Position numbers and translations under genes: made by a program. The notes beneath the pieces were generated by a model, which worked only from the letters and a program-made list of their open reading frames with translations, searched no databases and had not been told where the DNA came from. Below, one piece after another: positions 24,999 through 33,589 of a stretch of DNA of 64,000 bases. The DNA is taken from positions 1 through 64,000 of the forward strand of contig JAFQZK010000039.1 of assembly GCA_017405965.1 (NCBI GenBank), written 5' to 3'. The DNA is from Muribaculaceae bacterium. Lineage in GTDB: Bacteria; Bacteroidota; Bacteroidia; Bacteroidales; Muribaculaceae. Numbering within the stretch: position 1 is the first letter of the stretch; each line of letters begins with the position of its first letter.

Positions 24999-25370
24999 TT
25001 AGTTAGCCCTGTCAAGGTAATCCAGCAGGTTGATGGTGCCGGCGACGCTGTCGATACCCAGCGCGGGGACTGACTCTACCAGGCGTGTCGTGCCACTGGC
25101 TTTATCGACATAGAAATTCACTAGCGCGCCGGTGTAACTGCGGAATATCACCTTGTATTCCGCCTCTGTCTCCTCGCCCATCGTGACGGACATCATAGCG
25201 GGATTCTCCTCGGCTATGCTCCAGTCATATTCGCTGTGACAGTAGTTGTTGACGCCCTCGTAGGCCATTTCGGCCGTGATGCCAGTGGCCTGAATCTCAT
25301 GCGTTTTGCCATTATGACATGAACATAACAGCAAGACCATCAATGTGAATGTAGTTACAATATATTTCAT
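24999..25370 (-). CDS. small lipoprotein, unknown function
   Basis: A 123-aa protein starting at MKYIVTTFTLMVLLLCSC with a lipobox (LLCSC) about residue 17. The rest is acidic, with a YKVIFRSYTGALVNFYVD segment; no family is recognised. It is first gene of the four-gene operon, with a TACCTTTG box 27 bases upstream. The upstream in-frame start was rejected because it overlaps the promoter. Confidence 0.7.
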   Translation of the reverse strand: MKYIVTTFTLMVLLLCSCHNGKTHEIQATGITAEMAYEGVNNYCHSEYDWSIAEENPAMMSVTMGEETEAEYKVIFRSYTGALVNFYVDKASGTTRLVESVPALGIDSVAGTINLLDYLDRAN

Positions 25371-25397
25371 AATTCCTGTTTTTTCTTTCTCACAGGG

Positions 25398-25405
25398 CAA
25401 AGGTA
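25398..25405 (-). promoter_or_regulatory. -7 box TACCTTTG
   Basis: TAnnTTTG match that sets the lipoprotein start at 25370. Confidence 0.6.
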
Positions 25406-25478
25406 GCGATTTTTCGATAACCAACAAATATCTTGTGAAATTATGCCAAAAATCAGTATTATTTGAAATTATTTCTCT

Positions 25479-25486
25479 AACTTTGC
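25479..25486 (+). promoter_or_regulatory. -7 box TAACTTTG
   Basis: TAnnTTTG match about 70 bases upstream of the exported-protein gene at 25556; divergent from the box at 25398. Confidence 0.6.
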
Positions 25487-25555
25487 GGCAGTTTAGTCAT
25501 TGTCCACTATGAATCGCTAACCAATTAACTAACGACTATTAATCTCTACATAACT

Positions 25556-26077
25556 ATGATGAAGAAATCTTTTTTTACCTTGATTCTGATGTTCGTGGCG
25601 TCAATGGCTCTTCATGCTCAGAGCCTGACAGGCAAACAATGGTGTACAATGATTGCCGATGAATCTGGACCGGAGGCTGCTATAGCTTTTACTTTAGAGG
25701 AAAACGGGACTGGTGAATTCATCTCAGCGCTTGAGGGTGAGATAGAAGATTCAGAAGTTAACTTGCTCTTTAATCTCTCGGTAAATCTTGTCGTTCCAAT
25801 CACCTACCAACTGGATGGTAAAGACTTGAATGTGACTTTTGACAAAGATAAAGCCGAGGTCGAACTAGACTACAGAATCGTTGGAGATGAGACTGAGACC
25901 AAGGCCGAGTTTGAAAAGGAATTTACGGCTGAAATTGACAACTTCAAACTCCAAATGAAAGAAGGTCTGTTCTCTATAATCGCCAATCTGACCAATATGA
26001 AAATCGTTTCGCACGAAGACAAGAGACTCATCGTCAAGGATAATGATGGCAAAGAGATCACATTCTACTGCGAATAA
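25556..26077 (+). CDS. exported protein, unknown function
   Basis: A 173-aa protein with a signal peptide (1-21, ending LHAQ). The mature part is acidic and likely all-beta (ITYQLDGKDLNVTFDKDKAEV), reminiscent of lipocalin-like or DUF-type stress proteins of Bacteroidales, but no family could be assigned. It is a single gene ending at a strong bidirectional terminator. Confidence 0.7.
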   Translation: MMKKSFFTLILMFVASMALHAQSLTGKQWCTMIADESGPEAAIAFTLEENGTGEFISALEGEIEDSEVNLLFNLSVNLVVPITYQLDGKDLNVTFDKDKAEVELDYRIVGDETETKAEFEKEFTAEIDNFKLQMKEGLFSIIANLTNMKIVSHEDKRLIVKDNDGKEITFYCE

Positions 26078-26110
26078 TCAGCAAAACATCATCTACATAA
26101 CGTGGGGAAT

Positions 26111-26140
26111 AAAATAGGCTATATGATATAGCCTATTTTT
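26111..26140. terminator. bidirectional terminator
   Basis: A perfect AAAATAGGCTATA/TATAGCCTATTTT stem with 3-nt loop and T-run, between convergent genes. Confidence 0.9.
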
Positions 26141-26150
26141 TAATATTGTA

Positions 26151-26984
26151 TCAAACGCTATCAGGATTGTATTTGAGCGCATCCGAGGGCCAGCCGGTAA
26201 CGTTCCTGCCCGTATCAAGACAACGTATCGCACTCAGGTCATCATCGGTCAGTGCAAAGTTAAAGAGGTCAAGATTCTCAATCATCCGCTCCTTGTGGGT
26301 GGTCTTGGGAATGATGATGATGCCATTCTGAATCAAGAACTTCAAAGCAATCTGAGCTGCGGTTTTTCCATATTGCTCGCCGATGCTCTTAAGAACCGGA
26401 TTCTTGAAAATGCCGTGCTTGCCCTCGGCCAATGGGCTCCATGCTTCCAGAGCCACGTTGTAGGGCTGCAAGTACTGCATCATCCCTCGCTGCTGATAGA
26501 GCACATGGGTCTCGCACTGGTTCACGACAGGCACGACTTTGGCGCCCTTCACAATCATCGGGAAGGTGTTGGGATAGAAATTCGATACTCCGATAGCCTT
26601 GAACAGGCCTTGCCCATAGAGTTCCTCGAGCGCATGCCACATGACAGCAGGCCTCCCGACGGGCCAGTGAATCAGCATCAGGTCCACATAGTCCAGACCA
26701 AGCTGCTTCATTGAATGATCGACCGAGCGCAGCGTCTCGTCCCGGGTATAGCAGGAATCGCATATCTTCGTCGTGATGAACAGCTCTTCACGGGCAACTC
26801 CACATGCCCGGACGGCATCCCCTACCCCTCTCTCGTTGTAATACATGGCTGCCGTGTCGATGCTCCTGTAGCCTACCGATATGGCATCTTCCACAACCCG
26901 TTGTGTTTCCCTTTCAGGGACATCATAGACGCCGAGCCCGACCATCGGCATCTGCAATCCGTTGTTCAAGGTCTTATACTCCAT
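26151..26984 (-). CDS. aldo/keto reductase
   Basis: A 277-aa NADPH-dependent TIM-barrel reductase. Motifs: GLGVYDVP near the N-terminus, GYRSIDTAAMYYNERGVG with catalytic Asp and Tyr, the catalytic His in LIHWPVG, KAIGVSNF, and the cofactor site IPKTTHKERMIEN. It reduces aldehydes, ketones or sugars; substrate is unknown. An ATG six codons upstream is also possible and cannot be excluded. It is a single gene. Confidence 0.93.
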   Translation of the reverse strand: MEYKTLNNGLQMPMVGLGVYDVPERETQRVVEDAISVGYRSIDTAAMYYNERGVGDAVRACGVAREELFITTKICDSCYTRDETLRSVDHSMKQLGLDYVDLMLIHWPVGRPAVMWHALEELYGQGLFKAIGVSNFYPNTFPMIVKGAKVVPVVNQCETHVLYQQRGMMQYLQPYNVALEAWSPLAEGKHGIFKNPVLKSIGEQYGKTAAQIALKFLIQNGIIIIPKTTHKERMIENLDLFNFALTDDDLSAIRCLDTGRNVTGWPSDALKYNPDSV

Positions 26985-27015
26985 ATTATCAAAAGCAATC
27001 ATAAAAACTCCGTTA

Positions 27016-27023
27016 CAAAATTA
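27016..27023 (-). promoter_or_regulatory. -7 box TAATTTTG
   Basis: TAnnTTTG match upstream of the aldo/keto reductase gene. Confidence 0.55.
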
Positions 27024-27043
27024 GTGAAATTTGGGCAAAAAAG

Positions 27044-27076
27044 AGTGAGGTGGACGAAATAATCGCCCACCTCACT
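27044..27076 (-). terminator. terminator of the HxlR-cupin operon
   Basis: A 10-bp perfect stem AGTGAGGTGG/CCACCTCACT followed, on the minus strand, by CTTTTTT. Confidence 0.85.
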
Positions 27077-27111
27077 AATTCTTGAGTTTCATGCCTGTCA
27101 GTCAGGATGCC

Positions 27112-27567
27112 TTACCAGTTGAGGGGCTCTTGCAGGATGATGCCGTCGGTCATGGGGCTGTCGGCCTCGGTGAACGGGGTGGCCTTGTACTGGATGCAGA
27201 GCATCGTCAGGTCCTCGTTGCCGGTGTTCTTCAAGGCACGCTTGCCGTTGGGAGACACGCGGATCACGCTACCCTCGCTGACGGGGAAAATCTCACCGTC
27301 GACCTGGTACTGGCCCTCGCCACGCAGGATGAAGTAAAGCTCCTCGTGGGTCTTGTGAGTGTGGAGGAAACCACTGTCCTGTCCCGGAACGAGCGTCTGG
27401 AAAGAGAACTCGCTGGCTGCTGCGCCAACGGCCTGTCCGCCGAAGACCTTGCCCTGAATCGTGAAGTCCGGACCCATGGGCAACTCGTGTTCGATAATCT
27501 CGCTGATGCGGCCAACGTTGATGGCGGCATAATTTGCACCCTGTGCAATCTTTTCAATCTGTTTCAT
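27112..27567 (-). CDS. cupin-domain protein
   Basis: A 151-aa single-domain cupin: HTHKTHEELYFILRGEG carries the metal-binding His/Glu set, followed by a second motif around GSVIRVSPNGKRALKN. It could be a metal-dependent enzyme or a small-molecule sensor; the substrate is unknown. The start was put at MKQIEKI, since the earlier start overlaps the HxlR gene. It is second in an operon after the HxlR-type regulator (16-base gap), which often controls nearby redox or detoxification genes. Confidence 0.88.
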   Translation of the reverse strand: MKQIEKIAQGANYAAINVGRISEIIEHELPMGPDFTIQGKVFGGQAVGAAASEFSFQTLVPGQDSGFLHTHKTHEELYFILRGEGQYQVDGEIFPVSEGSVIRVSPNGKRALKNTGNEDLTMLCIQYKATPFTEADSPMTDGIILQEPLNW

Positions 27568-27583
27568 TGTGTAGTAAATGTAA

Positions 27584-27964
27584 TTAATGTTTTTTATTTG
27601 ATGAATAATTCTTGCGGTCATTCAAGATGTCGGCCAGGTTGGCCAGCGCCCACTCAATCAGGCTGTTGATGTGCGGCATGAGTGACTTACCTCGCTCGGT
27701 GATGCTGTATTCCACCCGGGGCGGTATCTCGGCATAGGCCTGCCTCTGTACCAGTCCATCGGCCTCCAGGTTGCGCAGCGCCACGGTGAGCATCTTCTGC
27801 GAGATGTCGGGTATCGCCGCAAGGATGTCGGAATACCGCATCGGCGTGTCCTTCCCGTCGAGCGTGTACAGTATCAGCATCGACCATCGGTCGCTGATGC
27901 GCGACAGGATATTGCGTATCGGGCAATCAGGAAAGTATGGATCAACTATAATGTCTCGTAACAT
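27584..27964 (-). CDS. HxlR-family transcriptional regulator
   Basis: A 126-aa winged-helix protein with the HxlR signature: CPIRNILSRISDRWSMLIL, then RYSDILAAIPDISQKMLTVALRNLE in consecutive parts, and PPRVEYSITERGKSL. The family binds DNA as dimers and senses aldehydes, quinones or redox state. It is first gene of the operon with the cupin, so it probably regulates that gene and itself. Confidence 0.93.
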   Translation of the reverse strand: MLRDIIVDPYFPDCPIRNILSRISDRWSMLILYTLDGKDTPMRYSDILAAIPDISQKMLTVALRNLEADGLVQRQAYAEIPPRVEYSITERGKSLMPHINSLIEWALANLADILNDRKNYSSNKKH

Positions 27965-28012
27965 ATTTCGTTCTGATTATCAGTTTTACTAACTTTTCTA
28001 TTGTTTCGGTTG

Positions 28013-28020
28013 CAAAGTTA
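28013..28020 (-). promoter_or_regulatory. -7 box TAACTTTG
   Basis: TAnnTTTG match about 48 bases upstream of the HxlR gene. Confidence 0.6.
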
Positions 28021-28178
28021 CTACCATTGGTTGACATGACAATGAACCGCCCTAAATGTTAGCTACGCACTTTGATGTTAGAAATGGACAAATCAACGGA
28101 TTAAAAAACTCACTTTTATGTTTTGTTAAGACTTGAACGCATCATTCACTACCCGCTTAGCACCCTCTTTCACAAAAC

Positions 28179-28211
28179 AAGGAGGGAATGCTGTGTGACA
28201 TTTCCCTCCTT
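28179..28211 (-). terminator. terminator after the SprA-like gene
   Basis: Stem AAGGAGGGAA/TTCCCTCCTT, about 30 bases past the stop codon, followed on the minus strand by GTTTTG. Confidence 0.75.
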
Positions 28212-28240
28212 ATCTATAGATGATGTTTTTGTGAATTGCG

Positions 28241-29662
28241 TCAGTCACCAGGGGTCAACTCGAGCGTTGCAAACCGCAAGTGGGTAATGCCCTTGAATCC
28301 CGTCATGAAGATGCGCACATAACGGATGCTGGAGAAGCCCGATATAGAACCGACTTTCCTCTCATACTGATTCAGAGGGATAGTGAACTGGTACCATGTT
28401 GCCACCTGATTTCCCCCGTTGCGTGTATGCACATTGGCCTCCTGTTTGGCTGTGATATAGTTCCTACCCACCTGCATCGAATCGGGATGAATCGCGATAC
28501 GGTACTGGAAAAAACGCTCAGCCTCGTTAAGCGTGTTATCATAGTTGATGTCCTCGACATCGGGATCTGAACGTCCCTGCATATACAGCTGACTGTTGGC
28601 GTCGCTCTTCGAGAGCGAGTTGCCATCCGTACCGTTGTAATGCTTGTAACGGCCGATTATCGCGAAGCGCATGTAATCGTAGTAGGCATTACGATAGTAG
28701 GCGTAATCATCTCCTGCAGGGTCATTAAATGGAGAGAATGGGTCGTCCAGCATGGCAATGAAGGTGGACCCAGACAAAACACTGCGCAACTCATTCAAGT
28801 AATTGGCATAAGAGGGATGCGTGAACTCTTCTTGATTGGTGAGACCGTCAAGACCGATATCCTGAAGAATTATTGCACCAGACGAGTTATCGAAGGCATA
28901 AGTCTGTAGCTCATCCTTAGCGTGGACTTTACCCCAAACTGTCTGAAGCGCATCGGCAGCATCACCATTGAGCAGCGATCCGAACTCATAACTCTTGTGA
29001 CCATCCTTGAGGACGTCCTCACTTACCTCACCCAGGTTGAAGAACAGGTAACCGCCATCATGGTTGTCCAATTCGGGGTCCATGAACGGGTCAAGCAGCC
29101 AGAACTGGATATACTTGATGCCGGCCTGCTCAAAGTTAGTATTGGCTATGTCTATCGGGCGCATGATACCGCCCCAACGACGCTCGGGATAGAGCAGGTA
29201 GCCTTCAGGATCAACATTGATGTCGAGGTTGTACGGGCCACGCTCGCGCGGGTAGAACGACAGATTGAGCGTCTGAATCACCGACGACTTGCCATATTCC
29301 AACTCGCGGCCCGGGTACACCTCGTTAAACGCCACCTCGCGGGCGTAAGGATAGCTCAAGCCATCCAGGTCATTCTTGATGTAGTCGGGGGCATAGGAGG
29401 AATTACGCTGGGTGAACAGGCGGTCGATCGTATACCACGCCAACAACGCGCGGTTCTTGCCATAGTCCACGTTGTTACTCAAAGACGCCTCGGGAAACAG
29501 ACCGGCCGGGGTTGAAGCCAACGTCCAAGCGGAGGGATCGCTGAGATCGATTGTCGTTTGGGGAATCTCGGGGTCATCAATGATGGAGTTACCCGAGTCG
29601 GAGCAACTTGCCAATACACCAATTAACGCCAAGGCTAAAAGGATACTTATTATTCTATTCAT
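28241..29662 (-). CDS. stand-alone SprA-like lipoprotein
   Basis: A 473-aa protein with its own lipoprotein signal (LIGVLASC, Cys20). The rest aligns with an internal stretch of SprA/Sov, the outer-membrane channel of the T9SS: YGKNRALLAWYTIDRLF, FYPRERGPYNLD, RRWGGIMRPIDI, KYIQFWLLDPF, FNLGEVSEDVLKDG, QDIGLDGL, DPDVEDINYDNTLNE, VATWYQFTIPL, TGFKGITHLRFATLEL. Full SprA is about 2,400 aa; only this segment is present. The frame ends PGD-stop where SprA reads G-D/E-W-R, and the next codon is CGC (Arg), so a TGG to TGA change is possible. Either a dedicated accessory lipoprotein or a remnant with a working signal peptide. It is a single gene with terminator. Confidence 0.8.
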   Translation of the reverse strand: MNRIISILLALALIGVLASCSDSGNSIIDDPEIPQTTIDLSDPSAWTLASTPAGLFPEASLSNNVDYGKNRALLAWYTIDRLFTQRNSSYAPDYIKNDLDGLSYPYAREVAFNEVYPGRELEYGKSSVIQTLNLSFYPRERGPYNLDINVDPEGYLLYPERRWGGIMRPIDIANTNFEQAGIKYIQFWLLDPFMDPELDNHDGGYLFFNLGEVSEDVLKDGHKSYEFGSLLNGDAADALQTVWGKVHAKDELQTYAFDNSSGAIILQDIGLDGLTNQEEFTHPSYANYLNELRSVLSGSTFIAMLDDPFSPFNDPAGDDYAYYRNAYYDYMRFAIIGRYKHYNGTDGNSLSKSDANSQLYMQGRSDPDVEDINYDNTLNEAERFFQYRIAIHPDSMQVGRNYITAKQEANVHTRNGGNQVATWYQFTIPLNQYERKVGSISGFSSIRYVRIFMTGFKGITHLRFATLELTPGD

Positions 29663-29863
29663 AACTCAAAAGTTTTAATGTTAGACAAAAAATAATCAGG
29701 TAATGATGCACTCTCTTTCCTAAACGAATTAGCATTAACATGTGAATGAAACTTGATAAAGCGACCATTTGTGAAAAAATAGTCCCTTTACCTATATAAA
29801 CGGAATAAAGTTAAAAATATTATCTGAAATAAGGGTGTTTTGAGGGCGGTTGAGCGAATCAGG

Positions 29864-30352
29864 TCACAATTCAATGTACAGGAGGATGATGTCCTCGTAG
29901 TGGCCGTCCTTCATGAGAAAACCTTTGGAAATACGGCCCAGTTGGGTGAAGCCCAGGCGCTCATACAGATGCAGAGCGTGGACGTTGGCAGCCACGACAG
30001 CGTTGAACTGCATCAGGCGGAAACCCAGACGGGCACCCATCACCAGCGAGTCTTTCACGAGTTGCTCGCCGATGTGCAGCCCACGCTTGTCCGATCTGAC
30101 GGCATAACTGGTATTGCTGATGTGTCCGCAGCGGCCCACGTTGTTGGGGTGCAGGATGTAGAGGCCGACCACCTCGCCTGTCTCGCTATCCACAGCAACG
30201 CCGGTATAGGACTGGCTGGCGAAGAAGCCGTGAGCCTCCTGTTCGGTCAGTTCCTCGACCTGCGGGAATGCAACGCCCTCACGCACCACCTCGTTCCAGA
30301 TGTCCATGGCTTGGTCCGCATCTTGTTTTTGATATTCCCTGATTGTAATCAT
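29864..30352 (-). CDS. GNAT-family N-acetyltransferase
   Basis: A 162-aa acetyltransferase with the Gcn5 fold: DADQAMDIWNEVV in helix 1, GEVVGLYILHPN in strands 3-4, the acetyl-CoA loop RSDKRGLHIGEQLV, and LYERLGF near the end. It transfers acetyl groups to an amine; the substrate is unknown. It lies 16 bases downstream of the Imm32-like gene and is probably co-transcribed. Confidence 0.92.
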   Translation of the reverse strand: MITIREYQKQDADQAMDIWNEVVREGVAFPQVEELTEQEAHGFFASQSYTGVAVDSETGEVVGLYILHPNNVGRCGHISNTSYAVRSDKRGLHIGEQLVKDSLVMGARLGFRLMQFNAVVAANVHALHLYERLGFTQLGRISKGFLMKDGHYEDIILLYIEL

Positions 30353-30368
30353 ACGTCTATATTAAGAT

Positions 30369-30581
30369 TCAATCCATCTTCTCTATAATCATTCGGCAAG
30401 AGCCCTCTTCCAATGAATTGTACTCATCATAATGGATGTGGCTTCCCACCTCCTCACTGGCCAAGGCCGTCAACTGCCTGGCCAAAGAGCGCAAACCCTC
30501 CTTGTTGGCTGAAATCACTACCGTGTATTCATCATCAACACCCACTTTAATGGTGAATCCGTTTTCCCATACCATATCCAT
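30369..30581 (-). CDS. Imm32-like small protein
   Basis: A 70-aa protein with the pattern of the Imm32 immunity family: VVISANKEGLRSLARQL, then GSHIHYDEYNSLEEGS. Such proteins are often found singly and need not be linked to a toxin. No toxin gene is adjacent. It is the first gene of a pair with the GNAT enzyme and has a TAACTTTG box 71 bases upstream. Confidence 0.6.
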   Translation of the reverse strand: MDMVWENGFTIKVGVDDEYTVVISANKEGLRSLARQLTALASEEVGSHIHYDEYNSLEEGSCRMIIEKMD

Positions 30582-30652
30582 AATCTCGGATTTTACAGTT
30601 CAATGACATGAGGCTCAACCTCGGTGTCGTGATCGCCTTTAAAGCACTCGCG

Positions 30653-30660
30653 CAAAGTTA
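30653..30660 (-). promoter_or_regulatory. -7 box TAACTTTG
   Basis: TAnnTTTG match for the Imm32-like/GNAT pair. Confidence 0.55.
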
Positions 30661-30794
30661 GTGTTTATTTTCTTGACACCCACAAGTTTTAGACAATTAG
30701 TGGCCACTAAAAACGCTGTAGATAAGCATTCTATGCCGACAGTGAATTCAAATACTTGCAATTCAATTCTTCTGGTTGACTTCGCTACTGTTCA

Positions 30795-30834
30795 ATCGCC
30801 TGCTGTCCTCATGGCCACGAGGACAGCAGGCGAT
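30795..30834 (-). terminator. 16-bp hairpin after the TonB receptor gene
   Basis: A perfect stem ATCGCCTGCTGTCCTC/GAGGACAGCAGGCGAT with an 8-nt loop, 33 bases past the stop codon. Confidence 0.75.
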
Positions 30835-30866
30835 CAGAGATATTCCTGGAAGCAACACTAGTATAA

Positions 30867-32966
30867 TCAGAACTCGAGGGGGATGGTGAGTTTGACGATG
30901 ATGTTGCGGCCCATATTCAAGACACCCTGGCGGCCGGTGACGGGATTGACGTCGGCATACTTGAGACGGCTCAAGTGACTCTGGTAAGCCTTGTTGGTGA
31001 GGTTGGTTCCCATCAGGCTCAGGCATGCCACACGCTGGCCCTTGACCATGATATCGGTGCCGATGGCGGCATTCAGCAGGCAATAGGCCGGCGTAGCGGT
31101 CTCGGTGTCATCGGCGCGGTAGTAATGGTCCTGCTTGAAGTTGTAATCCACGCCCAGCGAGATGAAGGCGTTGTTCAGCACATGGCCGTCGTGCAGGATT
31201 TCCCACTTGATGTCGCTCTGCCAGCGCGGTGCCGGAGTGAACGGCAGATACTTCGATTCCTCGGGCTGGTGCAACTGTACGGCATTGACCAACGAAAAAC
31301 TGGTGCCCAAGTGCAGGAAGTGCCAGGGATGGATATCCAGCGCCAGTTCACCACCCAGCAACTGGGCATCGCCGCTGTCGTAGCGGTAGGTCATGAACTC
31401 ATCGTCGATGACCTCGCCCGAGCGGTGGATGAAGATGTAGTTGTCGATGCGATTGCTGAACAATGACAGCTGCGCATCGAGCCATGACGTGGTCAACTCG
31501 GCACCCAGGTCAAACTGCAGGCTGAACTCGGGCTTGAGGTCACGGTTACCCACCTCGTAGCGCAGTGATCCCTCATGCACACCGTTGCTGGCCAACTCGC
31601 TGATGTTGGGGGCGCGGAATCCACGGGCGGCATTTGCCCTCAGGTCCAGATGCTTGGTGGCGTGCCACACGGCGCCCACGCTGGCAGTAAAGCCGCTGAA
31701 ATCGCGCTTGAAAGCCTGGAAGCGCAGGTCTCCGTCGTCAATCAGCTCGCGACTGTCGAGGTGGCGGTTGTCGAAGCGCACACCTCCGTTCAGGGCCCAA
31801 CGGCCGACGTTGGCCGTCGTGGTGACGAAGGCACCGAAGTCAAACAGGCTGTAGTCGGGAATGAGGAACTCGTCACCCTCATTAAGCGAGCGTTGCCACA
31901 TGCCGCTCACGCCACTGGTGATGCGCCAATCTTCTCCCAAGCGCCGTGTCACATAGTGGACGTTGTAGTTGACCGTATGCAGCTTGAGGTAAAGACCATA
32001 TTCATCGGGCTCCTCAAACTCCTGGCGGCGGTTCTGCTGGTAGGCCAGCACGGCATTGAGTCTCCCCTCCCCCAGATAGAATGCATTGTCGAGCACGGCC
32101 TTGTAATGATACACCTGCTGGTAGGGCAGGCCGTGATGATAGGTCTTGGTGTCGGCATAGGGTTGTTCCAGTTCGCCTGTCAGCGGGTCACGCTCACCCT
32201 CGGCGATGCTAGGTGTGAGGTGGAAATAGGAGCCTGTCAGGCGCGTGTGGCCCCAAGCCTTGTTGATGCCCAGCATACCCGACAAAGCGCGCTCGCGGAA
32301 CTGCGTGTTAGGCACATAACCGTCGCCAGGGGTCTTGTAGGCATGAGCGAACTTGTCGCCATAGCGCATATTCCATGACAAGCCTTGCTTGTTGCCGCCG
32401 AAGTTGAACGAGTAGTTCACAAGGCCGCTGTTGGAATGGTATTCACTGTTCACATTCAGTCGCATCTTGCCTAGTGGCACCACGGGGTCGGTGTTGAGTT
32501 TGAGGACTCCAGCCAGGGCGTCCGAGCCGTAGAGCAGGCTCGCCGGGCCCTTGAGCACCTCGACCGAGCTGACGGCATTACCGTCAACTTCCACGCCATG
32601 CTCGTCGCCCCACTGCTGCCCCTCCTGGCGCACACCGTCGGCCACTACGACTACACGGTTGTATCCCAGTCCGCGAATAACGGGCTTGGAGATACCGCTG
32701 CCCGTGCTCACTTGCGACACACCAGGCAATTTGGCCACCGCATCGACAATATTGGTTGCCGGTGTCATGCGCAGGCTGTTACGGTCAACGATACCAGCAG
32801 GCATCGACATGTCCTGCATCTTTACTGCACCGGTCGGACCGGTGACGACCACTTGTTTGAGTTCTATGTGGCGAAAGAACACGTCGGTCGAGTCGAGCAC
32901 GACCGCTTCTTGAGCTGCCATCGTGCTCACACACGCCAGCAGCAGAATCGAAAGGTATGATTTCAT
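30867..32966 (-). CDS. TonB-dependent outer-membrane receptor, probable metal receptor
   Basis: A 699-aa protein with signal peptide (1-18), TonB-box region near LKQVVVTGP, plug domain (about 50-160: LPGVSQVSTGSGISKPVIRG, VEVLKGPASLLYGSDALAGV) and a 22-strand barrel ending in Phe. The plug carries QQWGDEHGVEVD, a pattern seen in zinc/metal-type receptors. It lacks a carboxypeptidase-like N-terminal domain and SusD partner, so it is not a polysaccharide receptor. It follows the His/Cys-rich membrane protein gene (81-base gap) and is divergent from a second TonB receptor linked to a metallochaperone, all supporting metal uptake. Confidence 0.9.
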   Translation of the reverse strand: MKSYLSILLLACVSTMAAQEAVVLDSTDVFFRHIELKQVVVTGPTGAVKMQDMSMPAGIVDRNSLRMTPATNIVDAVAKLPGVSQVSTGSGISKPVIRGLGYNRVVVVADGVRQEGQQWGDEHGVEVDGNAVSSVEVLKGPASLLYGSDALAGVLKLNTDPVVPLGKMRLNVNSEYHSNSGLVNYSFNFGGNKQGLSWNMRYGDKFAHAYKTPGDGYVPNTQFRERALSGMLGINKAWGHTRLTGSYFHLTPSIAEGERDPLTGELEQPYADTKTYHHGLPYQQVYHYKAVLDNAFYLGEGRLNAVLAYQQNRRQEFEEPDEYGLYLKLHTVNYNVHYVTRRLGEDWRITSGVSGMWQRSLNEGDEFLIPDYSLFDFGAFVTTTANVGRWALNGGVRFDNRHLDSRELIDDGDLRFQAFKRDFSGFTASVGAVWHATKHLDLRANAARGFRAPNISELASNGVHEGSLRYEVGNRDLKPEFSLQFDLGAELTTSWLDAQLSLFSNRIDNYIFIHRSGEVIDDEFMTYRYDSGDAQLLGGELALDIHPWHFLHLGTSFSLVNAVQLHQPEESKYLPFTPAPRWQSDIKWEILHDGHVLNNAFISLGVDYNFKQDHYYRADDTETATPAYCLLNAAIGTDIMVKGQRVACLSLMGTNLTNKAYQSHLSRLKYADVNPVTGRQGVLNMGRNIIVKLTIPLEF

Positions 32967-33047
32967 TCTGTGATTGTTTTAATGAAAAAACGGGATGTAG
33001 TTATGGCCGGATAATCCGTCATAGACTATCTGGCACGTAATAAAAGA

Positions 33048-33422
33048 TCACAGAATGTACGGGGGAGCACGCAACGTAGGCTGGGCCACGGTCCCGAAGA
33101 CAGGATCGCCAGCCAGGAAAAACTCCAAATGTACTGCAACAGGCTTTACCACAAAGCTGACTACCGCGTGGGGCACATCTATCTGTGTGCTGAGGAATCG
33201 GCACGACAGGCACTCATCAATATGAAGTTTGCCTACGGTGATGTGACCCGAGTGGTGAACAGCTGAGTGGCATTGAACGCAATCGACAGCCTTGGAGAAC
33301 TCGTTGGGGGCATGCACATGGAGCGAAGCAAACAACACCATCGGCACATATACCGACAGTATCATCCAGGCAAACAGTTGCTGCCTGCGCGTGACGCCGT
33401 TATGTGCTGGCTTTCTATTCAT
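33048..33422 (-). CDS. His/Cys-rich membrane protein upstream of TonB receptor
   Basis: A 124-aa protein. A TM segment (about 15-35) is followed by a His/Cys-rich stretch (LHVHAP, CVQCHSAVHHSGHI, CLSCRF), then a second hydrophobic stretch. Spaced CxxC motifs and at least eight His suggest metal binding in the periplasm, similar in style to DUF2946-type proteins. It is first gene of the metal-uptake operon. The ATG at 33422 lies only six bases after the -7 box, so the mRNA may be leaderless. Confidence 0.7.
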   Translation of the reverse strand: MNRKPAHNGVTRRQQLFAWMILSVYVPMVLFASLHVHAPNEFSKAVDCVQCHSAVHHSGHITVGKLHIDECLSCRFLSTQIDVPHAVVSFVVKPVAVHLEFFLAGDPVFGTVAQPTLRAPPYIL

Positions 33423-33428
33423 CGGCGG

Positions 33429-33436
33429 CAAAGGTA
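33429..33436 (-). promoter_or_regulatory. -7 box TACCTTTG
   Basis: TAnnTTTG match six bases before the start codon at 33422. Confidence 0.65.
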
Positions 33437-33534
33437 GTGTGATTTCTTAAATAACAAAATCTAAACCGCAATTTTCAGTTTTTTTAGCATTCCATACCAA
33501 AGTTTTCTTCTTCAAAGAGGTTTATGCATAAAAT

Positions 33535-33569
33535 GAACCCCAAAAGTCTTTGTCTGACTTTTGGGGTTC
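33535..33569. terminator. hairpin GAACCCCAAAAGTC/GACTTTTGGGGTTC
   Basis: A 14-bp perfect stem just past the stop of the T9SS-tail remnant (33590); it marks the former 3' end of a lost gene. Confidence 0.8.
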
Positions 33570-33589
33570 ACATCAAGTATCGTGAGTGA

